Assembly: GCA_019009955.1 (NCBI GenBank)
Contig: CM032230.1
Location: 122,082,501-122,146,500, forward strand
Length of the DNA stretch: 64,000 nt
Reading direction: 5' to 3'
Origin: Riptortus pedestris
Lineage: Eukaryota; Arthropoda; Insecta; Hemiptera; Alydidae
Below, piece after piece: positions 35,598 to 47,358 of the stretch. Made by a program: the position numbers and the translations under genes. The notes beneath the pieces were generated by a model. It had not been told where the DNA came from. It saw nothing but the letters and a program-made list of their open reading frames with translations, and did no database searches. The number at the start of each line of letters is the position of its first letter. The stretch's first letter is position 1.

Positions 35598-36109
35598 TTT
35601 TCTTCAAATGTCCATTTGTCTGTTACCGCTCTAGCGGTCGCAATTTTTGTCTTAACGTTACCAAACTTGATAAATAATCGTTTTATACAAAAAGAAAGAT
35701 CGAGTTTGTTAACGGCTGAAAACGGACCAGGGAGGGGGGAGGGGGTTTAGAGAGGGGAATTCGAAAAGTTTATCCGTTATTATGCGTCGGATCGAAAAAT
35801 TGTATAGAACCAACCGTTTTGCATATGTAATGTTCAATAAATGTTATATGTACATTTTTTCACTATCTTGATTATTAAATGAGATATTTGCATTTTTTAG
35901 TTTTCGGTCTTCAGTAAAGCCCCACTCCTACTTATCTTACATTAACAATATTCTATTATGTTATGAAGCATTTTATATGAAGCTTAAATACCAAATATTG
36001 TTCTCATTGAACTTTTAAGTCTTGAGATAAATAAAAGCAAATACGTGGCGCACCTGGGAAATCTGCTTAGTTAACGCAGCCGATGTGTGACGGACTTTTT
36101 TTTTTTTTT
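35598..36109 (+). mobile_element. HINE, left end truncated, microsatellite absent
   Basis: Starting at TTTTTCTTCAAATGTCCAT, the left arm is joined directly to TTGTCTGTTACCGCTCTAGC, with the (TA)n and nearby sequence cleanly missing. The core, right module and right end (CACCTGGGAAATCTGCTTAG, a mutated hairpin, GACGGACTTTT) follow, with a long T-run. Confidence 0.8.
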
Positions 36110-36111
36110 AT

Positions 36112-36250
36112 GCAATAAGAAACTTATGTAAACAGGGATTTTAGCTGGACTTGAGATGTTTAGTGGCTCGAGTGCTCCAACTGAAAATCGCATTAGCAGA
36201 AGTGGGGGGCGGAGCGGTTCAGAAGGCTGAAAACATCTATCTACTTCTCT
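36112..36250 (-). repeat. HINE fragment (alternative right module)
   Basis: The blocks AAACTTATGTAAACAGGG, TTTTAGCTGGACTTGAGATG and GCAGAAGTGGGG...GGCTGAAAAC match parts of the copy at 56890 and the long variants. It abuts a plus-strand HINE head to head. The 78-aa minus ORF at 36071-36307 is not considered real. Confidence 0.45.
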
Positions 36251-37000
36251 ATATTCCTCCTTGTGCCATTTCATATTACAGCATGGAGTGGGATCAAAAG
36301 CTGGCAAGCTTTTAGCATTTTTAGACTAAAAATGATAAAATATACGAAAATCACAATCACAATGAGTACAACTTCCCTAGAGCTCTTATGAGCTGATTCT
36401 CACTCAGGACTTGAAGGTATAATATGTGTATTTACAAAAAACACATTGATCATGTGTATTAATATTTAACCGTGATAAAGTGGTGTGTGAATCCCATTCT
36501 TATGAGGGATATGACTGTAAATAAAGGCTTAGTTTAATTAATTATTCGTAAATTAAAGAAAAAAACATCGTTTTTCCTAATCAATTTTTAAATGCTTTGT
36601 TTCCATTCAATTTTAATTTTTCTACTTTTTTGGAAAGATATAGGTGTTATCACAAAAAAAAAAAAAAATTAAGTTAATGAGCATCTTCTCCCCAGCAGAG
36701 TCACATGATGAAATTAATAATAAAATATTGTTTAGTTCTGACCAATTCGGAAGATCCTCTTAAACGGATATCGCCAAACCATTTTACTTTTTAATAGCCC
36801 TCCGAAACGTCTAACTGCCAATGTTTAGATTTCAGAAAATGTCTAGAATTGTTATGTTCTATCATTTTTTATATTTTTATAAATATATTTTGTCCGTATT
36901 AAATTTTAAGTTTGATTGAAACAGAATATTTTAAATTACAAAAAAGGGGAAAAGGTTTTAATTTAAAAAAATAAAACTATGTACATATTTGACATTACCA

Positions 37001-37418
37001 TTAACACGTTGTGAGCGCGACCCCAAATTCAAATTTCATGCTAATGGCGCAAAAAAAATGTTTTTGTTTTCTTCATATTTTATTTCATTGAGAGATTTTA
37101 TTTATCGGAAAAATAGAAAAAATAAAAATCTGACTATTATTTTCCGAGAAAAAAAAATGTAAAATACTTACGTGAAATCTAAGAAATCACACCTCAAATC
37201 ACACATCAAAACACGAACTTTTTTGTATTGAAAAAATTGTAAGCTCAAGGCGCAACTCTGTAATGAATTCCATGAAGAAACGAAGTAGAAGCTAAATGGT
37301 GGGGGCTAGTAAAAGGGCTCCAAGATGAGTAAAAGTGCCTAGGAAGGTCAGGGGCAATGCGCCTGGGGGGAAAGTACTATTTGCCCGCCGGCGGGCACCT
37401 TAGCACTCAACGTGTTAA
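37001..37418. mobile_element. piggyBac-like MITE with TTAA target duplication
   Basis: TTAA at 37001-37004 and 37415-37418 bracket short inverted repeats: CACGTTGTGAGCGCG on the left, CACGTTGAGTGC as the reverse complement of the right. piggyBac-superfamily elements insert at TTAA. Near the right end is a perfect 14-bp palindrome GCCCGCCGGCGGGC (37383-37396). The interior is non-coding. Total length is 418 bp including both TTAA. Confidence 0.72.
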
Positions 37419-38592
37419 GAAATATACTTGTGAGTGGCAAAAACCATATACAATTTTCACCGTAGTGCAAGTATTCAGTTTTTTTTCGCCTTTAAGATGT
37501 TTATTGAGCACTGGATGGAAAATTAGTCTCAAACAAATAAATAGATGATTAAAGGTAACACTCTTGGCCTAATTTTCTTCCTTGTCCTATCTATAGACGT
37601 AAATAGCCTGTTAACGGTTTATCCAGCGTCTGGGGCAAATAAAAAACAAAAATAATGCGTGATTGATAATATTTCAATAAATATAGTTCTATTCATTTTG
37701 CCGATTTTTGTCTCTTCGTGTAGGACAGCAACATAAGTTATGAGATTCCAGAGGGGTTCAGAAAAAAGAAGATACGATTAACTCTCAAACACACACTGCT
37801 AAAGCTGTCTTCGCTATAATTCAACTTCGGTACAAGCATGAGAAGAATTAAACATAGAATAAACCACTATCTGAAGCAATTGCTTTACCGACAGTAGTTA
37901 CTTCATTTTCAATTAGTATGCTGCACAAGATATCGATTAAGTTTCTCTGGATTCCTAGGAGTATAATTGAACCACTTACTTCAATGAAATAAGGATCTTT
38001 CTATAAGCTCTTTGGAAGTGAATGCTTCGAGGGCTAGATGAACAGGTGACTAACTACATGGTCGTTTATTTTTCCAAATATTATACGCTTTTAATATCAA
38101 AATTCACAAGTTTCAGCTATTCAAACATCCAAAATGTTTTTCTAAAATTTAACTATTTGTTCCATATCCATAATATAATCTACATTTTTAGAAGTTTTAT
38201 TTTGTTCTGTATAAAAATAGTTTTTTATACGATTTCAAACATTGAAATTATGCAGCAACAGTTCCTTCCAGAAAATATAGCACGATTTCTCTTCAGCTTT
38301 TAAAGTACTGTTATTTGTAAAATAAAATAGGCTAAGGAATTAAATTAGAACAAGCAGTCTGTGAAGACCTACTAGAGTTTTGATGCGTAAGAGAAGCCAC
38401 TTCTGCGTTGGGAGTAATACTGGAGACAAGAAACATGAATGGATAAAGCATTTAAAAACGTTAAATGGAAAAGCACGTTTGAATACGTACAAAAATAAAG
38501 TAGCCAGTGGTTCGAGAGATAGAAAATTGATTTTGAGCATTTACAATATCCCGAGTACACAGCTCTTCATAAACGAATATGAAATAGAAGCT
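37419..38592. other. Unique AT-rich DNA
   Basis: No gene supported. Overlapping ORFs on both strands at 38340-38622 show no domain, and the plus one runs into a HINE end. Confidence 0.4.
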
Positions 38593-39137
38593 AAAAAAGT
38601 CCGTCACGCAGGGGCTACGTAAACTAAGCAGATTTCCCACGTGAAGTTTTACAATAGGGAAATCAGCCTAATAACAACTGTAGTAGTAAGAAACCTCTAA
38701 ACCTAAAACATTATTTAGTGCGTAATAACCCAGTAGTTTCTAGCCCCAAAAAACAGTTGACCTAACCTCTAAACCTATTCACGAGGGACGAATAGTTATG
38801 GAAACGGCCACCAGAGCTCTCGGCGGAAAGTCCGAACATAGCCTACTCGTGACCACACGCAGAATAAAAATGCAAATATCTCGGTTAATATTTAAGATAC
38901 AGAATAAATGTGTGGAACAATATTTATAGTAAATTTGATTTCCAATAAAATTGATTCTACACAATAATCGACCCGACCCATAATAACGGAGATATTTTGA
39001 ATTTTCAAAAATCCCCCCTCCTCTCACTGGTCCGATTTCAGCCATTAACGAACTCGATCTTTCTTTTTACATAAAACGATTAAATCCCGAGTTTGGTAAA
39101 GATCAAACAAAAATTGCGACCGCTAGAGCGTTAACAG

Positions 39138-39207
<70 letters not shown>

Positions 39208-39268
39208 GAACGGACCTCATTTTCGTCACGGACCTCAATAGCTGATTTCCCTTAAGGGAAATCTGCTT
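38593..39268 (-). mobile_element. HINE, short variant, both ends
   Basis: It begins AAAAAAGTCCGTCACGCAGG with the hairpin, then CTAAGCAGATTTCCCACGTG, a GC-richer module (GAGCTCTCGGCGGAAAGTCC), the core, a long (TA)n (39142-39202) and a shortened left arm. It ends with the intact palindrome ATTTCCCTTAAGGGAAAT and CTGCTT. Near 38690-38775 the right module contains an extra piece flanked by copies of AACCTCTAAACC. Confidence 0.9.
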
Positions 39269-39412
39269 ATCTATCCATTTTGTGTGTTATATGCGCATAG
39301 TGTCGATCTTCTCAAAGATATGATGAAGTTTCATGTACGGATAGAACTGCAGATTTCATTCGGATTGAAAAATGGAAAAATAGTTGTGATCTTAGTAACA
39401 TTTGGGAATACT

Positions 39413-40264
39413 AAAAGGTCTGTAACGCAGGGGCCGAGGAAACTAAGCGGATTTCCCACATGTTGGTATTACACACTTGTCACTAGTACCTCCGCATATT
39501 CTCTATTTCTATGTAAAAAATCGATGCGTAGAAGGAAGGAGGGGGTGGGGTATTGATGGCTGAAAACAAACCTACGAATAAGTCGCTTAATACTTAAGTT
39601 ACGAAAGAACGCATAGAACAACAATTGTGTACCGTTAATAGTTTAACAAAATTGGTTCTACAACATTTTAAGATCCGTTTCATAATTACTCAGATACTTC
39701 TAGAAACAAGAACATAAAATCTTAATTGATGGGGCCATTAATTAACAAATTCAAATGTATCTCTCGTAATAAATGTCTCTTGAAAATAATATTTGGTATT
39801 TAAGCTTAGAATAAAGTGATTCATAATGTAACTGCTTTTGTTAATATGACAGTAGGAGTGTGGGTATAATGAAGACTAAAAACTAAAAAATCAAAATCTC
39901 GGTTAATATGCACGATAGAGAAAATAGGCATATTTATAGGTAATGGAAGTTGCAAGAAGATTGGATATACACAATTTTTTGATGGAATTGAGGTAACAGC
40001 GAAGATATTTCAAATTTTCGAATGTCCGAGCCCTTTTTCAGCCGTTAACGAACTTGGTCTTTAATTTTACTTGAAACGCTTATATTCCGAGTTTGGTAAT
40101 GATACAACTTAAATTGCTAGAGCGGCAACAGGCAAATAAATATATCATTTTGAACAGACTTCGTAATCTCACAGGTAGGATCGATGGACGTTTAAGGAAA
40201 TATTCGGAAACGCGTCATGATTACGACCTCAATAGCTGATTTCCCTTATAGGAAATCTGCTTAA
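39413..40264 (-). mobile_element. HINE, long variant with two core modules
   Basis: Right end (GTCTGTAACGCAGGGGCCG, AAACTAAGCGGATTTCCC), the CTCTATTTCTATGTAAAAAA block, a partial first core, then a second full core, a reduced left arm and the final palindrome TTTCCCTTATAGGAAATCTG. It lies only 145 bp from the previous copy. Confidence 0.85.
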
Positions 40265-41173
40265 ATGAATCCCGAAATCATGTGCGCTTTACCCAAAAGA
40301 ACCCCCAGATGTCAGACATCGTTAACAAGACGTCGCGTTTACAGCACATTGAAAGAATTCAGAAGTATTCTGATTCGAATCAGTAGCCACTGATGCGTGA
40401 TAACTGTGCTGATTGAGCAGTTATTTATTGTACAGATGCCAGTCTTATATCTATAAATAGGCTGAATTGAGAAGGGGCCATTCCCAAAGCTGATCAATTG
40501 GTATCAATTGAGAGTTGTGAAAAGAGTCAGTAACAGCCATCAGGAAACAGTTTTGTCTGGTGTTATTGTGAGTTCTGTCCTCGACCTTGTTTCTTGCTCT
40601 ATGCAGACAACACCTCTGATGGAACTGATAACCTCTTCTTTTACCTCCCGTCCGACAGAGACTGCGTACGTTATAATTTTTTTTTTTTTTTTAATATAGA
40701 CTCCTTATATTTAACCTTGACCGGACTTCCCGTCGAGTGCTAGACAATGCAATTTTTTTTTTTTTTTTTATTATAGCCTTTACAATATGCTATCTTTATA
40801 CCAATTACTTTTCATAAGACACCTACCATTAAAGCTAGTGTAATTTTTAAACGGTGACGAATATATACCTCAAACTGACTGCAATGCCTCTATAATCAAT
40901 TAATTATTTGTTCATATTGTATATCTACAATCTCACCTCCTGAACCATGGGAATGTCAAGGAAAGAAGATATAATAATTAAGTTAAAGAAGATTTAATGA
41001 AATAAAAAACTAAAAGCTCAGAGGCCCCTTTTCGAAACACTAAAAAGTAATATACAATAACCCTGCATTTATAAAAATTCCATGAAAATACAAATAAATA
41101 ATGACACATTCTGGCAGCTATACAAATATATAAAAAATAAGTATTCGAAAGTCTTGTAGTACAAATTGAACAT
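40265..41173. other. Unique DNA between two HINE copies
   Basis: A CTATAAATAG box (40451-40460) precedes an open stretch (40508-40699) that starts with TTG, not ATG. No product recognised. Confidence 0.35.
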
Positions 41174-41662
41174 AAAAAAAGTCCGTCACGCAGGGGCTGC
41201 GTAAACTAAGCAGATTTCCCACGTGAAGTTTTACAATAGAGAAATCTGCCTAATAACAGCTGTAGTAGTAAGTAACCTCTAAACCTATTCACGAGAGGGA
41301 CAAATAATTACAAAAACGGCCGCCAGAGCTCACGGCGGAAAGTCCGAACATAGCCACTGCTGCCGAGCACATGCAGAATACAAATGCAAATATCTCAGTT
41401 AATATTCAAGATAGAGAATAAATGTATATTACAATATTTATAGTAAATTTAATTTGCAATAAGACTGATTCTATAATATTTTTCGATCCGACGTATAGTA
41501 ACGGAGATATTTTGAATTTCAAAAATCCCCCCCTCTAAACCCCCCCTCCCACGGGTCCGATTTCAGCCATTAACGAACTTGATCTCTCTTTTTACGTAAA
41601 ACGCTTAAATATGAAGTTTGGTAACGATTAAACAAAAATTGCGACCGCTAGAGCGTTAACAG

Positions 41663-41704
<42 letters not shown>

Positions 41705-41826
41705 GAACGGACCTCATTTTCGTCATCTCCTGGGTAGGATCGATGGACTTTTGAGGAAATTTTTCAAAACTCGCGTCATGAGTACGACCTCAATAGCTGA
41801 TTTCCCTTAACGGAAATCTGCTAAAA
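41174..41826 (-). mobile_element. HINE, short variant, model full-length copy (about 653 bp)
   Basis: From AAAAAAAGTCCGTCACGCAG the order is hairpin, subterminal AGCAGATTTCCCACGTG, the GC-richer module (CGGCCGCCAGAGCTCACGG), core, C-run, GCGACCGCTAGAGCGTTAAC, (TA)n (41669-41699), GAACGGACCTCATTTTCGTC, CTGGGTAGGATCGATGGAC, TCGCGTCATGAGTACGACC and a terminal ATTTCCCTTAACGGAAAT. No ORF of note. This copy best shows the family layout. Confidence 0.92.
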
Positions 41827-42088
41827 ATTAGAGGAAAACAAATGATTGAGTGGTGATTCCCGAAGTGCGATTTCCTATTGAAGCAATTTATTGATGTTAA
41901 GGATTTGTTTATTCATCTCCCAGCGCTTATCATAGAACATTCCAACCATAAAAAAGTGCATGTTATGAGTTTCTCAAGTCTTATACAATATTTACATCGC
42001 AGAAAATGAAACTACTTATGTGGTTCATGTATTAAAAAAAAAAACTTTAACTCCATCCAAGTGTGCTCTCTGAGTAGGTACATTTCTT

Positions 42089-42395
42089 GTAGCAGGTTTT
42101 CCTTAAAGGGAGTCAGCTATGAGGTTGTACCTACTTACGACGGATTTTGAATAAAAAATGTGTCATGTATTTAAACGTTTTATATTATACTAAGGATCAA
42201 GTTCGGTAATAGCTTATATTGGATCAACGGGAGGAAGGTTTAGATAGGGAATATAGAAAATTCAAAATAACTCTGCTATTATACTTCGGTTCTAAAAATT
42301 GTTTAGAATGACTCGTATTGCAAATTTAAGATCCTATAAATGTTGTTATACACATTTCTCCTCTATTTTGAATATTAAGATATAGAGTTTGCTTA
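42089..42395 (+). repeat. HINE, degraded left half
   Basis: TAGCAGGTTTTCCTTAAAGG, CAGCTATGAGGTTGTAC and the core (GATCAAGTTCGGTAATAGC, GGAGGAAGGTTTAGA) are recognisable, but the (TA)n, GCTCTAGCGGTC and the right end are missing. Confidence 0.6.
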
Positions 42396-43937
42396 GTCAG
42401 GAGTCATCGTGCCTTTGATGTTATTGGAGAACTACTATTTCTATGACTTCCTGTAACTATTCTGTATCGTTCAACTTTCGTCATCACCTTGACGTTATCG
42501 AGTTTGTCAAAAGTGCTGATTCTTCCGTCCGAAACTTGTTTACACTCTTGATGTGTTCTGAGCCCCTGGTGTTTATCTACTTGTCAATCCGACCGACGTA
42601 CTAAAAAAAAGTGTTATTATTGTTTTTTGGTGGGCTTTTTAACTTGTAATATTAACTCACTTATCTGTTTTTTGTCTCCTTTTCAAAATTAAGGTTTTAA
42701 TTCTATCGAGAAATTTAACAATCCACATCCAATTATAAAATCATTAAAATTAAAATAAAATCCCGGAAGTAGATATTTCTGTATAATATTATGCTTCAGG
42801 AACATGTTCCACCTCTCAACCCATTTCTCGGATGAGTTCCCACTTTAATGTCCATGGCTGCTCAAATAATCCTCTTGAATTGCTCATTTACCTTTAGCAA
42901 ACTTCCTGCTAATGAAGAATATTATTACCGCACGTTGTAGGACGAGATAACTCGCATTTCTGAGAGCTGTGTTTCTTACGCAGTCCCTGAACGATGTGGG
43001 TCTCTGCCATAAATACTATTGACTATTCCACCAGATTCCCAGACAGCCTCGTCCACTGGATGGCCAACTTCATGAATAGGTGAGCTTTCTGTAGGTCATA
43101 GAAACATCTGATCCCTTATAGATTCAATTCCAATGCTGCAAGATGACATAAAGCACCGTCCGTCGGTCCCGCAATCTATATTCTGTTGTGGAAAACTTGC
43201 AGGCATAAGCAAGCCAACTAAGAATAAAGGTGGAAAAATATATCGATGCATCGTCCGACTGGGATATCGAAAGAAGTAATATGGATCGACCTACTGAACG
43301 CGAACGCCATCTCTAAAATTTAGTCCGGAATTATGCAAGGGAATTAAAGAATTGGGGGACTTTATATATGGCGTGAGAAGAGGAATACAATTGTGACTCC
43401 AGTCTAAATCGTGTGTAGTTTTGCCAGTCACATAGGGTATAGTCAGTCAGTTCTGAAGCCTGGATGTCAATAAAAGAGTTTTTTAGTGAAGCTCTCTAGA
43501 AATGATGAATCAATAAAGTACTTCCTAGTAGAAGCTCTGGCAGCCAGGTTTATATCATCAGGTTTCGCTAATAAATAAGGGAAATGATCCCCCTTGAAAA
43601 GAGAGAACCTGTTTTTTTAAAATTACAAAAGAATAAGAGGGTTAGTGCCGAGGGTCATTCCTTTCACTGCTCCTCTAAAAAAAAAATCTGCCATTCAAAC
43701 ATTCTTTTTCAGAGGTCGCAAAATAATATTATATTTTTCTCCAATTTAATTTTGAGCCAGTGTTTGAGTCAAATATTTTCAGAAGCATCCCATTCTTTCC
43801 AAGATATATTAATGAAAAATCACTTTCTTTCTCATGAAAGCTGGGGTATCTCAGTTCCTGTATCAGCTTTTCGTCTCATTTTTAAATTTAGTAGAATAGA
43901 TCATTTGGAATTTTGGGTAAATATGTTTCTTAAAAAC
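42396..43937. other. Unassigned sequence, partly GC-richer
   Basis: The stretch 42950-43330 is richer in GC than usual for the window but has broken frames. The 137-aa ORF 43584-43997 ends in a SINE and has no recognised domain. Old transposon debris is possible. Confidence 0.3.
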
Positions 43938-44117
43938 TCACATGGTAAACCTAGAGTAGCGATTTCGATTCCCGCCTGGACAAAGGAATTTATTTAGTAA
44001 TGAAATTCATTAAATAAAATCCTGAGTCCCACCCTGGCTAGAAAAGGGTGGTAACCTGTAGATAACCCGTCCCAATTAGCCTTAGCTGCAAAACGTGGAC
44101 GTTAATAAATAATTTAA
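43938..44117 (+). repeat. tRNA-like SINE, box B to tail
   Basis: It runs from CATGGTAAACCTAGAGTAGC through GATTTCGATTCCCGCC and the body to AACGTGGACGTTAATAAATA. Box A is missing. The 137-aa ORF 43584-43997 ends inside it, so at least its C-terminus is repeat. Confidence 0.8.
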
Positions 44118-44159
44118 GTGTATTATTTAGCATATGTTATTCATTAAGGTTAACTTTGT

Positions 44160-44331
44160 GCTACAAAGGCTAATTGGGAAGGTTTGTCTAGAGGGTGGAA
44201 CTAGGGAATTTATTTAATGAGTTCGTCACTAAATAAATTCCTATTCCCACGTAAGAATCGAACTCACGATTCTAGGTTTACCAAGTGAGAAATTAAGATG
44301 AACGGCGTAGCTCACACACATGGCTAACCTC
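44160..44331 (-). repeat. tRNA-like SINE, diverged
   Basis: On the minus strand: GGTTAGCCATGTGTGTGAGC, GAGTTCGATTCTTACG and the ATAGGAATTTATTTAGTGAC body are found. The GGTGGTAACC stretch is mostly missing. It converges tail-to-tail with the copy at 43938. Confidence 0.75.
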
Positions 44332-44335
44332 TGTA

Positions 44336-44512
44336 TGCTATTGTGGCAGATTGGAACAGGTTATCTGCAGGTTACCACCTTTTTCTAGCCAGGTTAAGGA
44401 CTTACTCTTGTAAGTTCGTAACTAAATACGTTCTTATTGCTCGTGTAGGAGTTATAGGTTTACCAAATGTATTAAGACCAACCCCATAGTTCCAGACGAC
44501 TAACCTAAGCCT
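44336..44512 (-). repeat. tRNA-like SINE, diverged
   Basis: On the minus strand the head (AGGTTAGTCGTCTGG), GGTTTACCAAATG-like segment, TAAGAACGTATTTAGTTACG body and AGGTGGTAACCTGCAGATAA are seen. Box B is degraded. It is directly in tandem with the previous copy. Confidence 0.7.
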
Positions 44513-45177
44513 CTAGAATTTCGAATATAAAATTTATTTTCTGTTAAGGCTGAATTAGTAGTGTTAACATATGTAATACACATGATACAAATCTTAAATG
44601 TTTGGAGGAAACATGTACTTGGTGGTGTTAGCCTTTACGTTATGAGAATTATTTAATACGTTTTCTCCTGTTTAAGGTACTTTAACTTAGTGTTTAGTGC
44701 TTAATATATAAACATTTATTTAATTCGTTATTTATTAACATTGAAGGTCTCGTGAGCCTATTCTAATGAAATACCCTATTTCTGAAGCTTACTGTAAGTA
44801 TTGAAATTTCAGTTATATTAAAATATCATATTGAATATTATTTATTACCTTTTAGAAATGAAGCTCTGTTCTGCCAGAAAATACAGGAAACCGGATATTC
44901 ACGCTAGAACTCCTACAATTCAGATCGGGCACTGTACTTGTCAATACTCGACACATTTGATATTTTGTATATATAATCTTTAGAATTACAAATCGTGAAT
45001 GTCCATAGAAGGTCTAGTACTGTACATTGTAGACCTTACAGGGAAAACTTTTTAATTCGTTGGAATATGATTTAAAACAACAAACAAGTACTATCTTGTT
45101 GACAAACAAATCAGCTGTTATGCGATATTCAAAGTCCATACCTAGCATATATCTAAAATTAGGCCCGATAAAATTTA

Positions 45178-45535
45178 TGTATATATTTGTCGATTCTCTA
45201 GCATCCGCAATTTTTGTTTTATCAGTGCTATGAGAAGTGTGCGTTTAAAAAAGGGTTGAAATAAAAATGTGGAAATATCTCCGTACTTGTGTATCAAAAA
45301 ATTAAATATTAAATCTTCTACAATTGTTGTTCTATAAATTTTTTCTGTAACCTGAATATTAACCGAGGGATTTTTTTTTTCTTCAACCCTCAGTGATCCT
45401 CCAATTGTATTCATCTGACAATTATAAAACTTTTTGAAAAGTCTTAGCTTTTACACCAGATATTGGTTTCATCTGAACTTTAATATGGTAGACAATGCAA
45501 ATATGTTCGTATTAAAGTCATCAGTGAACATCTAG
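45178..45535 (+). repeat. HINE core fragment, strongly decayed
   Basis: Recognisable blocks are TTGTCGATTCTCTAGCATCC, GCAATTTTTGTTTTATC, GGAAATATCTCCGTACTTG and TGAATATTAACCGAGGGATT. Both ends are absent. The minus ORF 45175-45414 is a read-through of this repeat. Confidence 0.55.
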
Positions 45536-45562
45536 GGGTCTAAATATTTACTTGTTAAGGAG

Positions 45563-45785
45563 AGGCTCAGGTTAGCCATGTGAGTTAAAGCGTTGGCTGT
45601 CATCTCACACGATAAACTTAGATTGGCGAGATCGATTCACGCCAGGGCAATAGGAATTTATTTAGTCATGAACTCATTAAATAAAATCCTTGCTCACACC
45701 CTGCCTAGAAAAGGGTGGTAACCTATAGATTAGCAGTCCTAATTAGTCATAGTAGCAAAATGTGGACGTTAATAAATAATAATAA
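45563..45785 (+). repeat. tRNA-like SINE, full length
   Basis: Head GAGGCTCAGGTTAGCCATGT, GAGTTAAAGCGTTGGC, box B-like GAGATCGATTCACGCC, body GGAATTTATTTAGTCATGAA, GGTGGTAACCTATAG and tail GGACGTTAATAAATAATAAT. About 223 bp; with the copy at 57092 it defines the family. Confidence 0.85.
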
Positions 45786-46518
45786 TATAGATAGCCTACT
45801 CAGTATTTAACCAACTCATATTAAACAGAAGATAAAATACGTTAACGCGGTTAAAAGGATTAGGATATGGGTTGGGGGGGAGAGAAGACGGAGAAAGCTG
45901 AAATATAAAAATATCTAATTAAAAAATTAAATGTTAGACCTAACTAATGGTTAATAACTTAAGAGGTTTTGACGATATCTCTTACTTCATATTCGATAGT
46001 TCAGATTACTTCATCGTTTCATTGCTCAGGAAAGGAATTTTGTATAGTGACGTGACATAGCAAGATAAATATTACTAACAATCAACTGAATATTTACTTG
46101 ATATTATGCAACTCCCTCCGGCAGTACCCTATAACTTTCAAACCAATTATCTTTACAAATAAGACTTTATAAGTATTACGTGACAAAAATGCCAAGGAGT
46201 TTTCTGTGAATGAACTTTCCCATATTCGGCAGAGATGTTTCCTTTGACACAATTTCTGAGACATTTCTTCAAGTGTCCACTTAGCCTACCTAGTACAGAT
46301 GCCAAATTAACCATTTAACACACACACGCGTCAGTTGCAACCACCGGGATGTTTTAGTAGCTATTATTACCCATCGAACTTTTATTTAAGAGATAAATTT
46401 CTAGAGCTCCTTCTTCTCCGAAGCCAAATAATTCTAATTTCAATTTTCGTTACGAAGGCTATTCTGTATTTTCAATTTTTTATCTTTCAAAAGCCCCTTG
46501 AAATCTTTAATCTATTAT

Positions 46519-46671
46519 TGAAATAATTTAACTATAGATAACCTGTGAACTAGGTTTTATTAGACAAAAATGTGTCACATGTTAACTCTACAAAATCACA
46601 CTCTACACTAAATGACGTTTGGTTAAATAACATGTGTTAATTAAAACATTTGAATAATAAACAATATATCA
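46519..46671 (-). repeat. 3-prime LTR of the gypsy remnant (about 153 bp)
   Basis: The minus-strand LTR runs from TGATATATTG (46671 downward) to TTATTTCA (46519). It has TG/CA ends, is preceded by a GGGGGAAAA purine tract and contains a polyadenylation hexamer. The end was placed by the matching TTAT duplication and by rebuilding the empty site, which equals the intact neighbouring 43-bp tandem unit. Confidence 0.75.
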
Positions 46672-47358
46672 TTTTCCCCCACCAACATAAAAGTCCTGGA
46701 GGTAAGCTGGAGGGCGACGATTTCTAGAGCTGCGCCTGAGAGCTGGGGGAGGGGGTGACGGCTGAGCCACCGGGCTTGGTTCATCTATTTGATATCTGGG
46801 TGAAGTAGGTTCACCTCTTGATTCTTCATTTTCTAGCAAGTCCTGGTCCTGGTTCAAATTGGAATCCATATGTTCTAGTTGGGTATCCTCTTGTCAAGCT
46901 CCTTCACTGCTATATGTAGGGGTTGGGGCCAAGTGCCTCGTAGATACAGTAGTCTCTCGTCCGTCTGGCATTCTGACATGGGCATACTCCGGGTTCGCCT
47001 CTAGAAGAGTCACCTCATCCACCAGCGGTTCGTACTTGGACTGTCTGACGTTTCTACGAAGAAGCACTGGGCCAGGTGTGAGAAGCCAGGAGGGAGTGGA
47101 ACTACCATTGCCCGATTTCCTGGGGTGCTTGAACATCCGCTCGTGAGGAGTCTCGTTCGTAGCGGTGCACAGAAGAGAACGGATAGCATGAAGAACATCG
47201 TCGACGACAAGCTCCCACTGATGAGTCCTTAATTGCTTTGTTCTGAGAGCTAATTCAATGGTCTTCCAGACTGTGCCCACGAATTTTTCTGCTTGCCCAT
47301 TCCCCTGTGGCTTGTATGGTGTGGTCCGACTTGTAGCTATCCCATTGGTGGACAACAC
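46669..47358 (-). pseudogene. Ty3/gypsy pol C-terminus: end of integrase core plus tail, with an in-frame stop
   Basis: The reading frame starts inside the integrase catalytic core. PYKPQGNGQAEKF at residues 14-26 contains the final glutamate (E24) of the DDE triad. It continues through RSLLCTATNETPHERMF, PGPVLLRRNVRQSKY and LLEANPEYAHV, all typical of the integrase C-terminus of a gypsy family common in aquatic invertebrates. A premature TGA at 46896-46894 interrupts the frame. The same frame continues to a basic tail (RRSSRNRRPPAYLQDF) and ends at 46669, where the stop codon overlaps the TG that opens the 3-prime LTR. The first two acidic catalytic residues lie in the deleted part. Confidence 0.9.

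Noticed and set aside
40451..40699. TATA-like CTATAAATAG with an ORF downstream
   Set aside because: The open frame starts only with TTG, no initiator stands out, and the reading frame ends in a T-run.
42957..43090. Possible integrase fragment (a frame reading TIDYSTRFPDS)
   Set aside because: The match to the gypsy integrase motif is short, the frame closes quickly on both sides, and no other pol motif is near.
43584..43997. 137-residue ORF
   Set aside because: Its C-terminus is translated SINE sequence and the rest has no recognisable domain.
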